A stretch of 43,785 bases of DNA, from positions 56,830 to 100,614 of the forward strand of contig FN648534.1 of assembly GCA_000310025.1 (NCBI GenBank), in the 5' to 3' direction. This stretch comes from Ectocarpus siliculosus. Its lineage: Eukaryota > Sar > Phaeophyceae > Ectocarpales > Ectocarpaceae. Each line of letters opens with the position of its first letter. Position 1 is the stretch's first letter. This document shows positions 34,687-43,785 of the stretch, piece by piece. Below the pieces are notes generated by a model, which was not told the DNA's origin, ran no database searches, and worked only from the letters and a program-made list of their open reading frames with translations. The position numbers were made by a program, and so were the translations under genes.

Positions 34687-37143
34687 ATTTCTCTCTCTCT
34701 CTTTCTCGCCCTCTTTTCTGTTTACGTTGTTGTGGCGCGGGGGGGTCTCGACCACTCCCAGGAGCGTCGAGAGAGCCGTGAGGCTGATCCAGGCGTCCGA
34801 GGGAAAGCCTGTGGCGATTGAGGCCGCCCACCAAGGCTCTCGACCGACGACGCAGATGGTTCAGGTGAGGCGCGAGATTTGCCGCACGTGACAAGGTGTA
34901 CGGTGTGCACGCCACGTCCGACGATTGCGAGATTCACGGTGCCAGACGTAGATGGTTTCGCAGCATGCCCGCCGAGGGCTTTCCGCACACTTTTCACGAC
35001 GTTGTTATTTGTGGGACTGGCAGGTTGTGTGTAGGAAACCGTCAGCCCCCGTCGCAGCAAGGGCAAAAGCACGTCGAGGTCCGGATTTGCCAAGGTCGCG
35101 ATGTGTGCGGCGCCGTGTCTTTCGCACCTTGGTTACTGACGTTTCGACCTGTTTCCATGCCTCCGAAGTTCGATACGAGGCCTTCTTGACAGACACCTCA
35201 CAGACGATCGGGCACCAGCGCGGAACCCCCTTCGCCCTCTTCTTCTTTTGCTCCCGGGCACCATTGTGCCGGGTCTCCGGTACAATTCTCCAGGACATCT
35301 GGGGGGGTATTGATACTTTTCCACTCGAACGGTCTCATCGGCACCAGAACAGTCTCCACAATTTTTCTTGGTGTTCCCCCACCCCCACCCCGGCCAGACC
35401 GCTATCGGGATGTCGGGAAAGTACGTGGTGGGCGTCCTCCTCGCCGCCAACCTGGAGTCCGTGGACAGAAGGACGGCGGACACCCTCGTGGAGGCTGCTG
35501 GTGTGGCCTTCAAGAGGATGGCCGCGTTGTCGTCAAGGACTTTCGATCCGTATATTAGGCTCGTTCGAGGCGGCAGGCGGAAGACTTGTGAGTTCGTCGT
35601 TGCGGTCGTCGTTGCTGTGGTCGCTGGCGTTATCGCCCTCTGTCACCATGCCGTCTCCATGAACGAGTCCGGTGTCAATCTCTCAAATCTGTGCTGTACG
35701 CTCCCTTCTTTCTTCTCACACTTGTCTCCTGTTCTTGTTATTGTGTTGTTATTGCTGTCGTTGTAGCTGTTGTTGCGCGGTTGTCGAAGCTTCACCCCCG
35801 AAGGCTGTTTTTGCTCTCAGAGACGATAGTTCCAAATGTCACGCTCCGAGCACCACGCCGTTGTAAAATTCTGGGTACAAACGAACTCCACGTTAATCAC
35901 TACGCTGAGTTTCTCTCGAGGTGCGCTGTCCGTCTTTTCTTTCTTTGTTTGGCGGTTTTCTGCAGCTGCTCCGGCCCTGTCGAGATCGTCGCGGTGCGGG
36001 AGGACGTAGCCCAGTCGATCGGGCCATCGGCCCTTCTGTCGTTTGTGGCGATCTCCGTCAACGCTGCGGTGATCAACTCTCTCCCCGTCCCGGGGCTGGA
36101 TGGGGGACACATGGCGTTCATCCTGGCAAAGAGATCCTCAGCGGCAAGAAACTCGACCGGTAAAGTTCGAGCAGTGCTCACGGGAGGCTTCGGGTACATT
36201 TGTAGCAGCAGTACGATAGTCTGAGTAGTTGGTGTTGTGGTAGTGGTTGTCGCGTTGTTGTCGTCGTTCTTGGTTGTTGCCGGATTTGACACCCCCGTTG
36301 AACCCATGACAATATTCGTTCACTGTACCCGCACGCCAGTTCCTGGCATGCGTACGATTGTTTTTTTGCCCTGCTCTGCCTGCGATTATTCATTCTAGCT
36401 ACGCCCCCGGCGTCTAAAATTAAAGTTGAGCAAGTCCTACTGTAGACAAAACTGGACCAGCCAGCGAAATATTTGTTGCCCTTCATGTCGACGCACACAT
36501 GTCAGCTAGCGACACAACACCGGTGGGGATCTTCAGCCATTCAGGTGTGCCTTGTTGTGTGCTTCGGCGGGACCCAAAATGCCCCTCAACGTGTGCGTGT
36601 CTGATGGTATGTACTTCGAAGTTGCGATAACTCACGCGCACAGAACTCAAGATACAAGCGTAGAATACGGAATGTCTTGACACAAGCTTGTTTAGTACAT
36701 GTTCTGCCCGTTTGATCAGTGTGGCTGTTGTAGGCCTAACCCAACGTCTGTACCGACCCTATCATGCCGTCGCGCACTGCCATCTCTACCCCCACCCCCT
36801 GACGCTAAAACACCTCTCCGACAATAGAGGCGTCTACGACGTGATCAACGGGGTTGGGCTTCTGATTGTCTTCGGCATCGACCTCGCCGCCTTCGCCCGC
36901 GATGTGGGCATCGCCCCTCTCTTCCAACGGAGCTTGAGCGGGGCGTTACGATGTGTTCGTGACGGGGTTGGGCTACTTATCGTCTTCGGCATCAGCCTCG
37001 TCACCTTCGCCCGCGACCTGGGCATCGCCGCTCTCTTCGAACGGATCTTGAGCGGGGCGCTACGACGTGTTCGTGAGGTGGATTATGTCATCCTTGCGAA
37101 GGCTATTGCTGTAACAATCATGTGTCGTGTGCTTGAGGAATGA
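30278..37143 (+). CDS. Site-2 protease (M50, RseP/AraSP-like), plastid type likely
   Basis: Intramembrane zinc protease. Exons: 30278-30450 (inferred signal/transit peptide), 30970-31078, 32101-32158, 32814-32926, 33456-33594, 33915-34012, 34762-34864, 35398-35549, 35966-36159 and 36828-37143. The HEAGH zinc/catalytic motif is in the second exon, followed by VEAWSVGLGPKLLSY and YVLRAIPIGGYVSFPNDY. A membrane segment follows (GPFSRAIVFAAGVVVNLAV), then a PDZ domain (AAVAGIQPKDILLAINGNRL). The third metal ligand is in INSLPVPGLDGGH. The order matches Arabidopsis AraSP, hence the plastid inference. Three oddities: one base appears missing after FILAK (near 36131), since the next frame reads EILSGKKLDR and splices in phase to the last exon; exons ending 32158 and starting 32814 disagree in phase; and the final helix unit is duplicated. 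The first exon is the least certain; 30206 is an alternative start. Confidence 0.88.
33011..33039. repeat. (AGAC)n microsatellite in S2P intron
   Basis: About seven AGAC units inside the intron between 32926 and 33456. Confidence 0.9.
34598..34706. repeat. (CT)n microsatellite upstream of an S2P acceptor
   Basis: An interrupted CT run of about 109 bases. It ends some 55 bases before the AG at 34760-34761 and may extend the polypyrimidine tract. Confidence 0.92.
36850..37077 (+). repeat. 114-bp in-frame tandem duplication in the last S2P exon
   Basis: Units are 36850-36963 and 36964-37077. Each codes 38 residues starting GVGLLIVFGI and ending GALR.VR[DE]; 29 of 38 residues are identical. The unit carries the terminal membrane helix of S2P, so the predicted protein gains one. 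Confidence 0.93.
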
Positions 37144-37715
37144 AATATGAATGTCGCAGTTCCAGGACGCAGATCTTCGGGGTACATTCCGTTATAGACT
37201 ATCTTTGGCAAGTTGTGTGGTGTTCCGAGTTCTGGATGCGTCTTTACGGCTGTGGATTTCTTGCAACTGCTGTTGCTTGCGTGCTTGGGTGCTCGACGCA
37301 CCTGGTGCGCACTCTCTTCTGCGTCCGTGTCTTCAAGAGGCAACCTACATAATAAACATCAACATCTCTCCATGTCTGTCAACCGGGTCAGCCGTGCTCA
37401 TCAAGCAGCACTAGGCTTGGGGGTCTATCAACACGATGAGACTCGGGAGCGCTGAAGTGAGGGAGCTGTATGAATGAATCGTGTTTGGGAAGACACGACG
37501 ATTGAAGATCGTCGTGACGCCGCGAGATAGTGTGGTGTTGCTGTCGAGTGCCGAGTACGGATATTGGAAGATTTTGGGCGGAGACGGGAGCGTTTTTTTT
37601 TTCGTAATGACAACAACAACAACAACAACAACGCCCCGGAGTGTCAAGAGGAGCAGCACGGGCACCATGGAATACGCAATTGGGGATAATGGGAGACGCT
37701 CTGAAGTTGTTTACC
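37144..37715. other. 3' flank of the S2P gene
   Basis: Probably holds the 3'UTR. A short CAA run lies at 37611-37632. No gene is recognised. Confidence 0.45.
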
Positions 37716-38426
37716 GCTTCCATGGAAGCACCCGATATCAACAGCGCGTTGCTTCCATGGAAGTTGAATTTCGGACTTCCAAGGAAGCGCGACGAGCTTC
37801 CATGAAAGTACTATTTTCATGGAAGCTCGTCGCTTGACAGAGTCGCTGCTACTTCCATGGGAGCACGAAAACTCTCCCATCAAAGCAACTTCCATGGGAG
37901 TTTGTGACAGAGGTCGAAACCGACTTCCGTGGACGCACCGAAAATTCCATGAAAGCAACTTCCACCGAAGCGCCTGGACAAGTGGTCATTCCAGCTTCCC
38001 TACCCTAACCCTGACCCTAACCCTAACCCCAAAGCAACACCACACACACGGAAGCGCCTGGACATACAGTCTAGTCATTCCAGCTTCGCTACCCTAACCA
38101 TTACCCTATAACCCTAACCCCGATAAGACCGTGGCGGAAGTTAACCCGAGGTTGAATACTTCCATGCATGGAAGCTGCCCTAAACCTGTTTTGAATAGCT
38201 TCCATGGAAGCCTAAGGTTCGACTTCCATGGGGTTTTCATTGGACTTCCGTGGAAGTTAACTTCCGTGGAAGTGGTACATATCTTTCGTTCCATGGAAGT
38301 GCATATCGGTTCCACGGAAGTGTCGTATCGCGCTAGTGCGAAACGTGTAGCTTCCATGGAATTGTTATCAGCTTCCATGGAAGTAGATCCAACTTCCGTG
38401 GAAGCTGATACTTTTTCCATGGAAGC
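37716..38426. repeat. CTTCC(A/G)TGGAAG palindrome array
   Basis: About twenty exact or near-exact copies of the 12-base palindrome CTTCCATGGAAG (often flanked as GCTTCCATGGAAGC) sit at irregular spacing over about 700 bases. Examples are 37716-37729, 37751-37764 and 38197-38210, plus a cluster from 38242 to 38425. Variants are CCGTGG, CCACGG and ATGCAT centres or single mismatches. The middle is occupied by telomere-type repeats. ORFs through it (repeating Ser-Met-Glu-Val/Ala) appear on both strands because the unit is palindromic, so I do not treat them as coding. Confidence 0.93.
38001..38121 (+). repeat. Interstitial telomere-type repeats, two blocks
   Basis: Blocks 38001-38030 and 38091-38121 contain degenerate CCCTAA units (TTAGGG telomere type). 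Each is preceded by the same GCGCCTGGACA...CATTCCAGCTTC segment (from 37970 and from 38054), so a unit of about 85 bases was duplicated. Confidence 0.88.
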
Positions 38427-40194
38427 GGTACACATTTATTTGTCAAATAGTGTAGGAGATCCGGGCGACAAGCCGCAGAGTATGTGGTCCTGCTCTCTCT
38501 CGCTGCAGCCAGCGCGGTTTTCGCCTTCTTGTTCGCATAAGTTACATGATGAAGATTTCGTGCTGTCTCGGTCAGGGGGGAAGTACACTACACGTGGCGA
38601 CAAGCTCCGCGATGGGACCACTCTGCACGTGCAGGTCTTCGAGCGTGGCAGAAACCAACTCTAGTCGGCGGCTGCATCTGCACCACCATGAACCGTCACT
38701 TACCCAAGAGGAAATTCACTCCCGACACCACAGGGTACATCAACTGCTGCAGTGTTCACGAGACCCCTGGCAGAGGAGACACAGCACCAAGACGAGGACA
38801 AAAGATGAACATCACATATATTATTGTGCCTGGCCTGAGTGTAGCACGCAGCGTACGCAGCCAGAGGAAAACTCTGGAAAGTCAACAAAATCTACAGAGA
38901 GTACGGTTCGTGACACATTACACGCCAAGAGAGTGAGTGCTCCACCGCTTCCAAAAGCTTGCATGGCCTGCTGTTGCACGTGAAGCTGCGAGCAACACCC
39001 GGTTTATCGGTGCCCCACGTAAGGGAAGCGTGGCCTAACGCATGCACGTCACAAGTAGGCGTGCCCGACCACTGGCACGAGGAGGGGGCACTCGATCAAC
39101 ATCACAATCAATCAAACCAGAACTATTCACTCATCTGTTGAGTCTACTATTGGAACAACACCACGTGTATGAAAGCGCACAATGGACGACTCCTTTAGTT
39201 ACGTTTGCACCCCCGCCATACGATTTTACTAGAGCAGCATTGGCGATTTCTCCGAGCAACATCAGCAGCGAGTGGCCATGCTATGCCTTGCTGAAGCCAT
39301 CGACACTTCCCACGAGACTAACCCCGTCGTGCGAAGAACTCACCCCAACTTCCAGGCGTGAATGAGGAGACGGTGGCCAACCGAGTGTTCCACCTCGAGG
39401 GTTACGCTTAGAGTACTTCAGACCAGACACAGCCTTGCCTCAAAATCGCCGCGACCAAGATCAACCATTCCTTGACGTTTAAAAGGACGCCCATTTAAAA
39501 CAAACACAACGCCAGGCATGCATGGCATGTCAACTTTGGAAAAAAAATGCGTACCCTTGATTCCGCTACTCTCGCGAGAGACCAACCAACGCTATCGCAC
39601 AGGAAGCTGCGACTAGACAAGCACCACTTCTCACCAATGCAGCGCGCCGACCTGGATGCATGTTCCGCCGTGCGCGGCGCAGTACATGTCAAAAGCCGAA
39701 GATGCTCTCTCGCGCTAAGGCCACCCCAACAAAAGAACCCTTAACGCATCCCCTGCTCCTGAAACCTGGGGGAATGCACGCGTCTCCTTTTCCTCCTCGA
39801 GGATCCAGAAATCCACTCACACGCCACCACAACGGCCAATCACGACCCGACGAACAGTCTTACGATAGCATCTAGGATAAGACAAAACACTAAGCCACAG
39901 CTGTATCACTCCCGACCACCCACTGCGCCCCTTCTAGTAGCCGTTATGCCGGCAATAGTGATTCCCCCCACCCAAACCGGTGAGCGATTCCCTGAGGCTT
40001 CCTGTCACCACGTGAGCAGCCAGCCAGGCCCCAAGACCTACACAACCAAAAAAACAGGCCCCTACGCCCGCCTATCCTACCGATACAGACAACCGACCCA
40101 GACTTTCCGCCGATGCACGCATAACAGCAAGCCGACGCGCATCGCGCCAGCCTTGAACAGCGCTTCCCCCCCCCCCCCAAGCCTCAACACCGGC
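38427..40194. other. No gene supported
   Basis: Several short ORFs (for example 38546-38983 and 39546-39744) lack recognisable domains. The right end should contain the 3'UTR of the minus-strand SUN gene. Confidence 0.4.
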
Positions 40195-43190
40195 TCAACG
40201 GACCGGGTCACCGTGCACGCGGAAGCCGTAGAGGCAGGTCCACGCCCCGCCGTGGTTGCTCTGCACCTCGAGCGTAACCCACCCAACGGGGGGTACCACC
40301 GCCTGCGCCTCCTCCCCCCTCCCTTCCCCCACCGCGAACGTCTGCACCCCCGGAGCCCCTTCCCCGACCTGGTACTCGGCGCCGGCCAGGAGCACGTGCG
40401 GCGACAGCAGCGCCTCGCCCCCTCCGTCGCCCCCGCCGCCGACGAGAGACGCCGTGGTCGTCGCCGTGCCGGCGGGGTCAGCGTCCCAGCCCAGGATCCT
40501 GAAGGCGCGGGGGGCGCTCTGCGCCGCCGTCGGAGCGGACGCAGCGCGCGCGTGCTCGATGGACACGTGGGTCACCCTGACGAACCCGGCCGCTGTCGTC
40601 GTCGCCGCACCGGGGTTTCCATCTCCGCCGCTGCTGCGCGGCGGCGGCGGCGGCGGGCGGGCGAGCTCGACGGTCAGCCTCCCCTCCCCGCCCTTGAACG
40701 CGAAGCAGGAGCCGAGGGAGTTGGAGGCCGACAGCGCGGCGTCGCCGTCCTCGGCGTATACCCGGCCGGGCACCCTGAGCATGTGCAGCAGGTAGTCGTG
40801 CCACTCCAGCTCCGTGCTCGCCAGGGTCTTGGACGTGAGCCACCCCTTCTTCTCGACCATGCCGTCGCCCTGCTGTGCCTCACCGTCATAGGCAGGCGCC
40901 ACGGGGAAAGGGCCGTAAACGACTTTGGCTCCGGGGGTAAGGGAAGCGTAGTCCGGCATTCCCGTGCCTCCCGACGAGAACATCTGACGGTGTTCATCGG
41001 AAAGTCGGTGCGGTCATGGGGCAAGGAGGAAGACGATTAACGGGGGGGGAGGGGGGGGGTGTACTCATGTCTTCGCGACTAGATCATTTGACCACGCGTC
41101 CCAGAGAGGACGGAGGACAGAGGGGGGGGCGAAGAGGTGCCACCCAACATACCGGCCGGCACAAGTGATAGTTTCGCGCGCACAGCATCGGTTGGGCTGG
41201 TATCGATGCGACAAGTCTATGGCCAACGCAACCCGTCAGCAAAGGAGAAAACGACAGTGGCTTCAGAGACAGTCCCAACATGACCATGGGGCTGATATGT
41301 GGAACAAAACACCAGTGCTTGCACAGAACCAAAGCTGGGTTTCGTGGAAACGAAGCAGCGGAGCGCGATGTACAAACACCATTGTCTGCACGAACCAAGC
41401 CGCATACCTGGTACACATGTCTCATGGAATGGGGACCGCGGGATCGCGATGCACAAAAAACGCCGGTGTGTGCATGGCAACCAAGCTACGATACACAAGG
41501 CTCGCGGAAACGGGGTGAGAGAAACAGGCGTACCTCTACTTCCCGAGCAACGAGCTCCTCGGCTTCCTCGACAGTCGCCAATACCCCTGCCTCCTTAGAC
41601 ACAGCGTCCCGTCCGCCGTGCTCGCCCGTGGCCTCCGCCTCTCCCCACTTAAGCGCAACCTGTCCCAGCCCATACAGATAGTGCGGAGAAAGCAACGTGC
41701 GGCGTCAAAACAGCAGCAGCAGGCAGCAGCAGCAGCAGCAGACAGCAGCAGCAGCAGCAGCAGCAGCGGAAACCAGGAGCAGAGCTAGCTCTCAACACTA
41801 CACGTCAGGCGGCGGTCAAAACGCCGAAAGAAGCAGCCACAGCAGCGACAGTAGCAGCAGCAGCAGCAGCAGCAGCAACCACAGGAACGGCAGCAACGGC
41901 AGCAACGGCAGCGACAGCAAGGGAAGGACCAACACTCCTCGTACACCAACCCTGTGCAGCACTTCCCCTACCTCTTGGGCAGCGATGGCCTCAACCCTCG
42001 TCTGCAGGTTTCTATCCCCGTCCGCAGCGGCGGCAGCATCGGCAGCTGTAGAGGCAGATAGCCCGGCGTCCTCTACCAGGCGGACGTAAGCGCCGCCCTC
42101 CTGCGCCCAGCGGGAAGAAAAAAAAACATCAACAGCGCGGCGGGATTTCATGTCAAATTGTGGCGACCACGGCATGGAACACCGAAGCAGGTCGAGAACC
42201 ACCGCGAAAGATTGGAACATCTTTTCCTCATATGCTCTCGCCCGGGGTTGCGTCACTTGCCCTCCTATCACAAGAACAACACTCACTGCTTCACCGCGGA
42301 ACGAACACGTGGGATGGCACGGTACATAGCGTCTCCCCACCCCCCCCCGTGCCATGCATGACAATCTTATCGCCAACCCAAAGCTGTCTCACAGCACAAC
42401 AACCTCACTCCACTCCACTCTTGTCGTGCCGCCGGCCCTCTGCAAGCTTGGACCTGCGCTGCGGACCTCTGTGTCAGCGTTGCAGGGTTGCCATGTGCTC
42501 GCCCTTGTAAGAACGGCATGTCCATGATGGAACGAACACGGTATCGACCACCACCACTGTCACACTCCCAACCCACCCCAAACCGCCGCCAATACTCCAA
42601 CCTCCCACTGCTGCTCATAAACACCGACAACACCCACACACGCGCACAGCACAGTCTTTTCATTGGTCAGACCGTAAGCGTGGTCGATGCCACTTCAAAC
42701 ACACACATACGCGCATGCTTCGCATCCCGCTACAAGACTGACCTTTTCTCATTTTGTCAGCCTGTTAGCGCGGGCAATACTAACAAAAAATATTTAAAAT
42801 AAACGTACGCACCATAACGCCGGGCTTCGCGGCTGCCACGTCCATTATCGAGTTGACAGTCCCGAGGATGCCCTCCAGGTCGAGGAAAGCCTCTTCCAGG
42901 GGCCCTTCAAAGCCCGCCTTCCACGTCTCGTCGGCGTCCAGCTCAGACTCCTCCGTCTCCTCCGTGGACACGTGCTGGTGGGACGACGGGGAGCGGGACA
43001 CGAGTGCCTCGAGCTCTTGCGCCGCGCCGGTGGTCCATTGCTCGCCCTCTTCGACCGCGTTGCTGTTGTTGTAGTCCACATTGTTGTTGTTGTAGTCCAC
43101 ATTGTTGTTGTTGTTGTTGTTGTTGTCCACATTGTTGTTGTGTTGTCCACGTTGTTGTTGTTGCGCCCGCCGATGGACAAGGGGGTGCAA
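40195..43190 (-). CDS. SUN-domain (Sad1/UNC-84) protein, C-terminal exons
   Basis: SUN proteins sit in the inner nuclear membrane and bind KASH proteins in the perinuclear space (LINC complex). Minus-strand exons: from about 43190 (true start not seen) to 42813, 42100-41972, 41659-41534 and 40983-40195. All junctions shown are phase 0. The first exon has an Asn-rich repeat and then an acidic segment (STEETEESELDADETW). The second and third are Ala/Glu-rich and helical (EEAEELVAREVE), as in the coiled coil before a SUN domain. The last exon is the SUN domain: DYASLTPGAKVVYG, ALSASNSLGSCFAFKG, THVSIEHA, SAPRAFRILGWD, PVGWVTLEVQSNHGG and the terminal YGFRVHGDP. A Gly/Pro/Ala-rich insert interrupts the domain around GGDGNPGAATTT. 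The N-terminal nucleoplasmic part and membrane helix are not found here and probably lie beyond the window. Confidence 0.88.
41042..41120 (+). repeat. Second intron repeat family, copy B
   Basis: A G-run, GTACTCATG, TTGACCACGCGTCC and a CGTCC...GGACG hairpin, matching 3078-3152. It lies near the 3' end of the SUN intron between 41534 and 40983. Confidence 0.6.
41711..41876. repeat. CAG/CTG repeat tracts in a SUN intron
   Basis: CAG runs at 41711-41768 and 41853-41876, in the intron between the exons at 41972 and 41659. Poly-Gln, poly-Ser or poly-Leu ORFs here are artefacts. Confidence 0.85.
42657..42700 (-). repeat. A-box-like intron repeat, copy 4
   Basis: The core (plus strand) is CATTGGTCAGACCGTAAGCG followed by TGGTCGATGCCA, in the SUN intron between 42813 and 42100. 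Confidence 0.55.
42744..42790 (-). repeat. A-box-like intron repeat, copy 5, next to a 5' splice site
   Basis: The core (plus strand) is GTCAGCCTGTTAGCGCGGGC followed by AATACTAACAAAA. It lies about 22 bases downstream, on the gene's strand, of the ATG|GTGCGT donor of the SUN exon ending at 42813. Confidence 0.6.
43064..43163. repeat. TTG-rich minisatellite, possibly coding
   Basis: Units of the type TTGTTGTTGTAGTCCACA are repeated about five times with varying TTG number. In the SUN frame on the minus strand they read Asn runs separated by Val-Asp(-Tyr). Confidence 0.85.
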
Positions 43191-43785
43191 TCATGAGACA
43201 ACGCGGGAGTTGCACGCACGCACAGGGGTGGGGCGGGAGAGACGAGGGGCCGGAGCGATCACTCACACGACAGGGAGAAGAAAAGCGAAACGGGGCTGTG
43301 GCACGCATGTGCCGTAGACGAGAGCGCATCATGACACCAAAAATTCCAAGCACGAACCTCAACAAAAACCCTCCACGTAAAATACCGAGTCACAGGCATA
43401 GGGAGAAACAGCCTAGATTGGAGAAAAGAATATATTGGAAAACCAAGTGGAAAGCTGCACATCATCATGGCATCATGGCCCCGTACTCTGCCCTACGCAA
43501 GCGTCGCTACCGTAGACCCGTCGTCGGCACTGCCCTCCCTCCATGTGATTTCGACAAACAAGCATATGGCTCCACCACCGAACGATCCCAGTGATTTTGC
43601 CGAAAAAACAATCACGAACAACTACTGTGCCGAATAGACCAGAGCTGTAAAGAGGGGCTGGCCTTTCATACGCGGCACAACTAGAGACAGATACGCAGGC
43701 GTCGAGGGAAAACGTTGGGAGGGGGGAGGGGGGGGGGGCAGGGGGGGAAAAAAGTTTGCAATACTCCACCCGCCAACTCAGAGGT
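43191..43785. other. Right flank
   Basis: Likely upstream sequence or an intron of the SUN gene. A G-rich tract lies at about 43720-43750. No exon could be linked in phase. Confidence 0.35.

Noticed and set aside
35020-35090. Possible extra S2P exon (VVCRKPSAPVAARAKA)
   Set aside because: The exon ending at 34864 joins in phase directly to 35398, and the acceptor before this segment has a poor pyrimidine tract.
38131-38664. 177-codon ORF through the palindrome array
   Set aside because: The repeating Ser-Met-Glu pattern appears on both strands because the repeat unit is palindromic; no start context or domain supports it.
39946-41040. 364-codon plus-strand ORF
   Set aside because: It is antisense to the SUN exon (40195-40983). 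Its Pro/Arg-rich content is the mirror of a GC-rich coding exon, whereas the minus strand shows clear SUN motifs and splice sites.
43064-43163. CRISPR-like repeat array
   Set aside because: Units are short TTG-rich minisatellite repeats without unique spacers in a eukaryotic gene.

Overview
This is nuclear DNA from an intron-rich eukaryote. The best guess is a brown alga or a close stramenopile relative. Genes consist of many short exons with GT-AG introns, there are TTAGGG-type interstitial telomere repeats, and several gene types are common in such genomes: ankyrin proteins, a Ty1/copia element, a RING/EF-hand protein and an AraSP-type site-2 protease. No operons, CRISPR arrays, rRNA genes or convincing tRNA genes were seen. 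The species is an inference, since nothing in the window names it.

Layout. Positions 1-6234 carry a minus-strand gene coding for a RING finger followed by a series of EF-hands, with its 3' end unresolved near the left edge. It is divergently paired, across about 275 bp, with a three-exon plus-strand gene for a small basic protein (6509-9108). Positions 9.1-14 kb are gene-poor, with a GA microsatellite and a near-perfect 130-bp inverted repeat. Positions 14.0-17.8 kb hold a dead Ty1/copia gag-pol: gag is frameshifted and RT is truncated. A diverged repeat pair lies on either side of it. Positions 19.5-20.9 kb hold an ankyrin gene broken by one in-frame stop. Positions 22.9-27.7 kb on the minus strand hold a six-exon gene for a type II membrane, DUF6492-like glycosyltransferase; its reading frame closes exactly across all splices (492 aa). 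Positions 29.3-29.6 kb may contain a reverse-transcriptase relic. Positions 30.3-37.1 kb on the plus strand hold a multi-exon RseP/AraSP-like M50 site-2 protease whose last transmembrane unit is tandemly duplicated. Positions 37.7-38.4 kb hold a striking array of CTTCCATGGAAG palindromes around interstitial telomere repeats. Positions 40.2-43.2 kb on the minus strand hold the C-terminal exons of a SUN-domain nuclear-envelope protein.

The genes do not form one pathway. The more unusual signals are non-coding. A tRNA-A-box-like repeat recurs in introns, with two copies starting just after GTGCGT 5' splice sites of unrelated genes, which could make it introner- or SINE-like. The palindrome array is the second. 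The protein-level novelties are the duplicated S2P helix and the EF-hand loops that are each cut by an intron.
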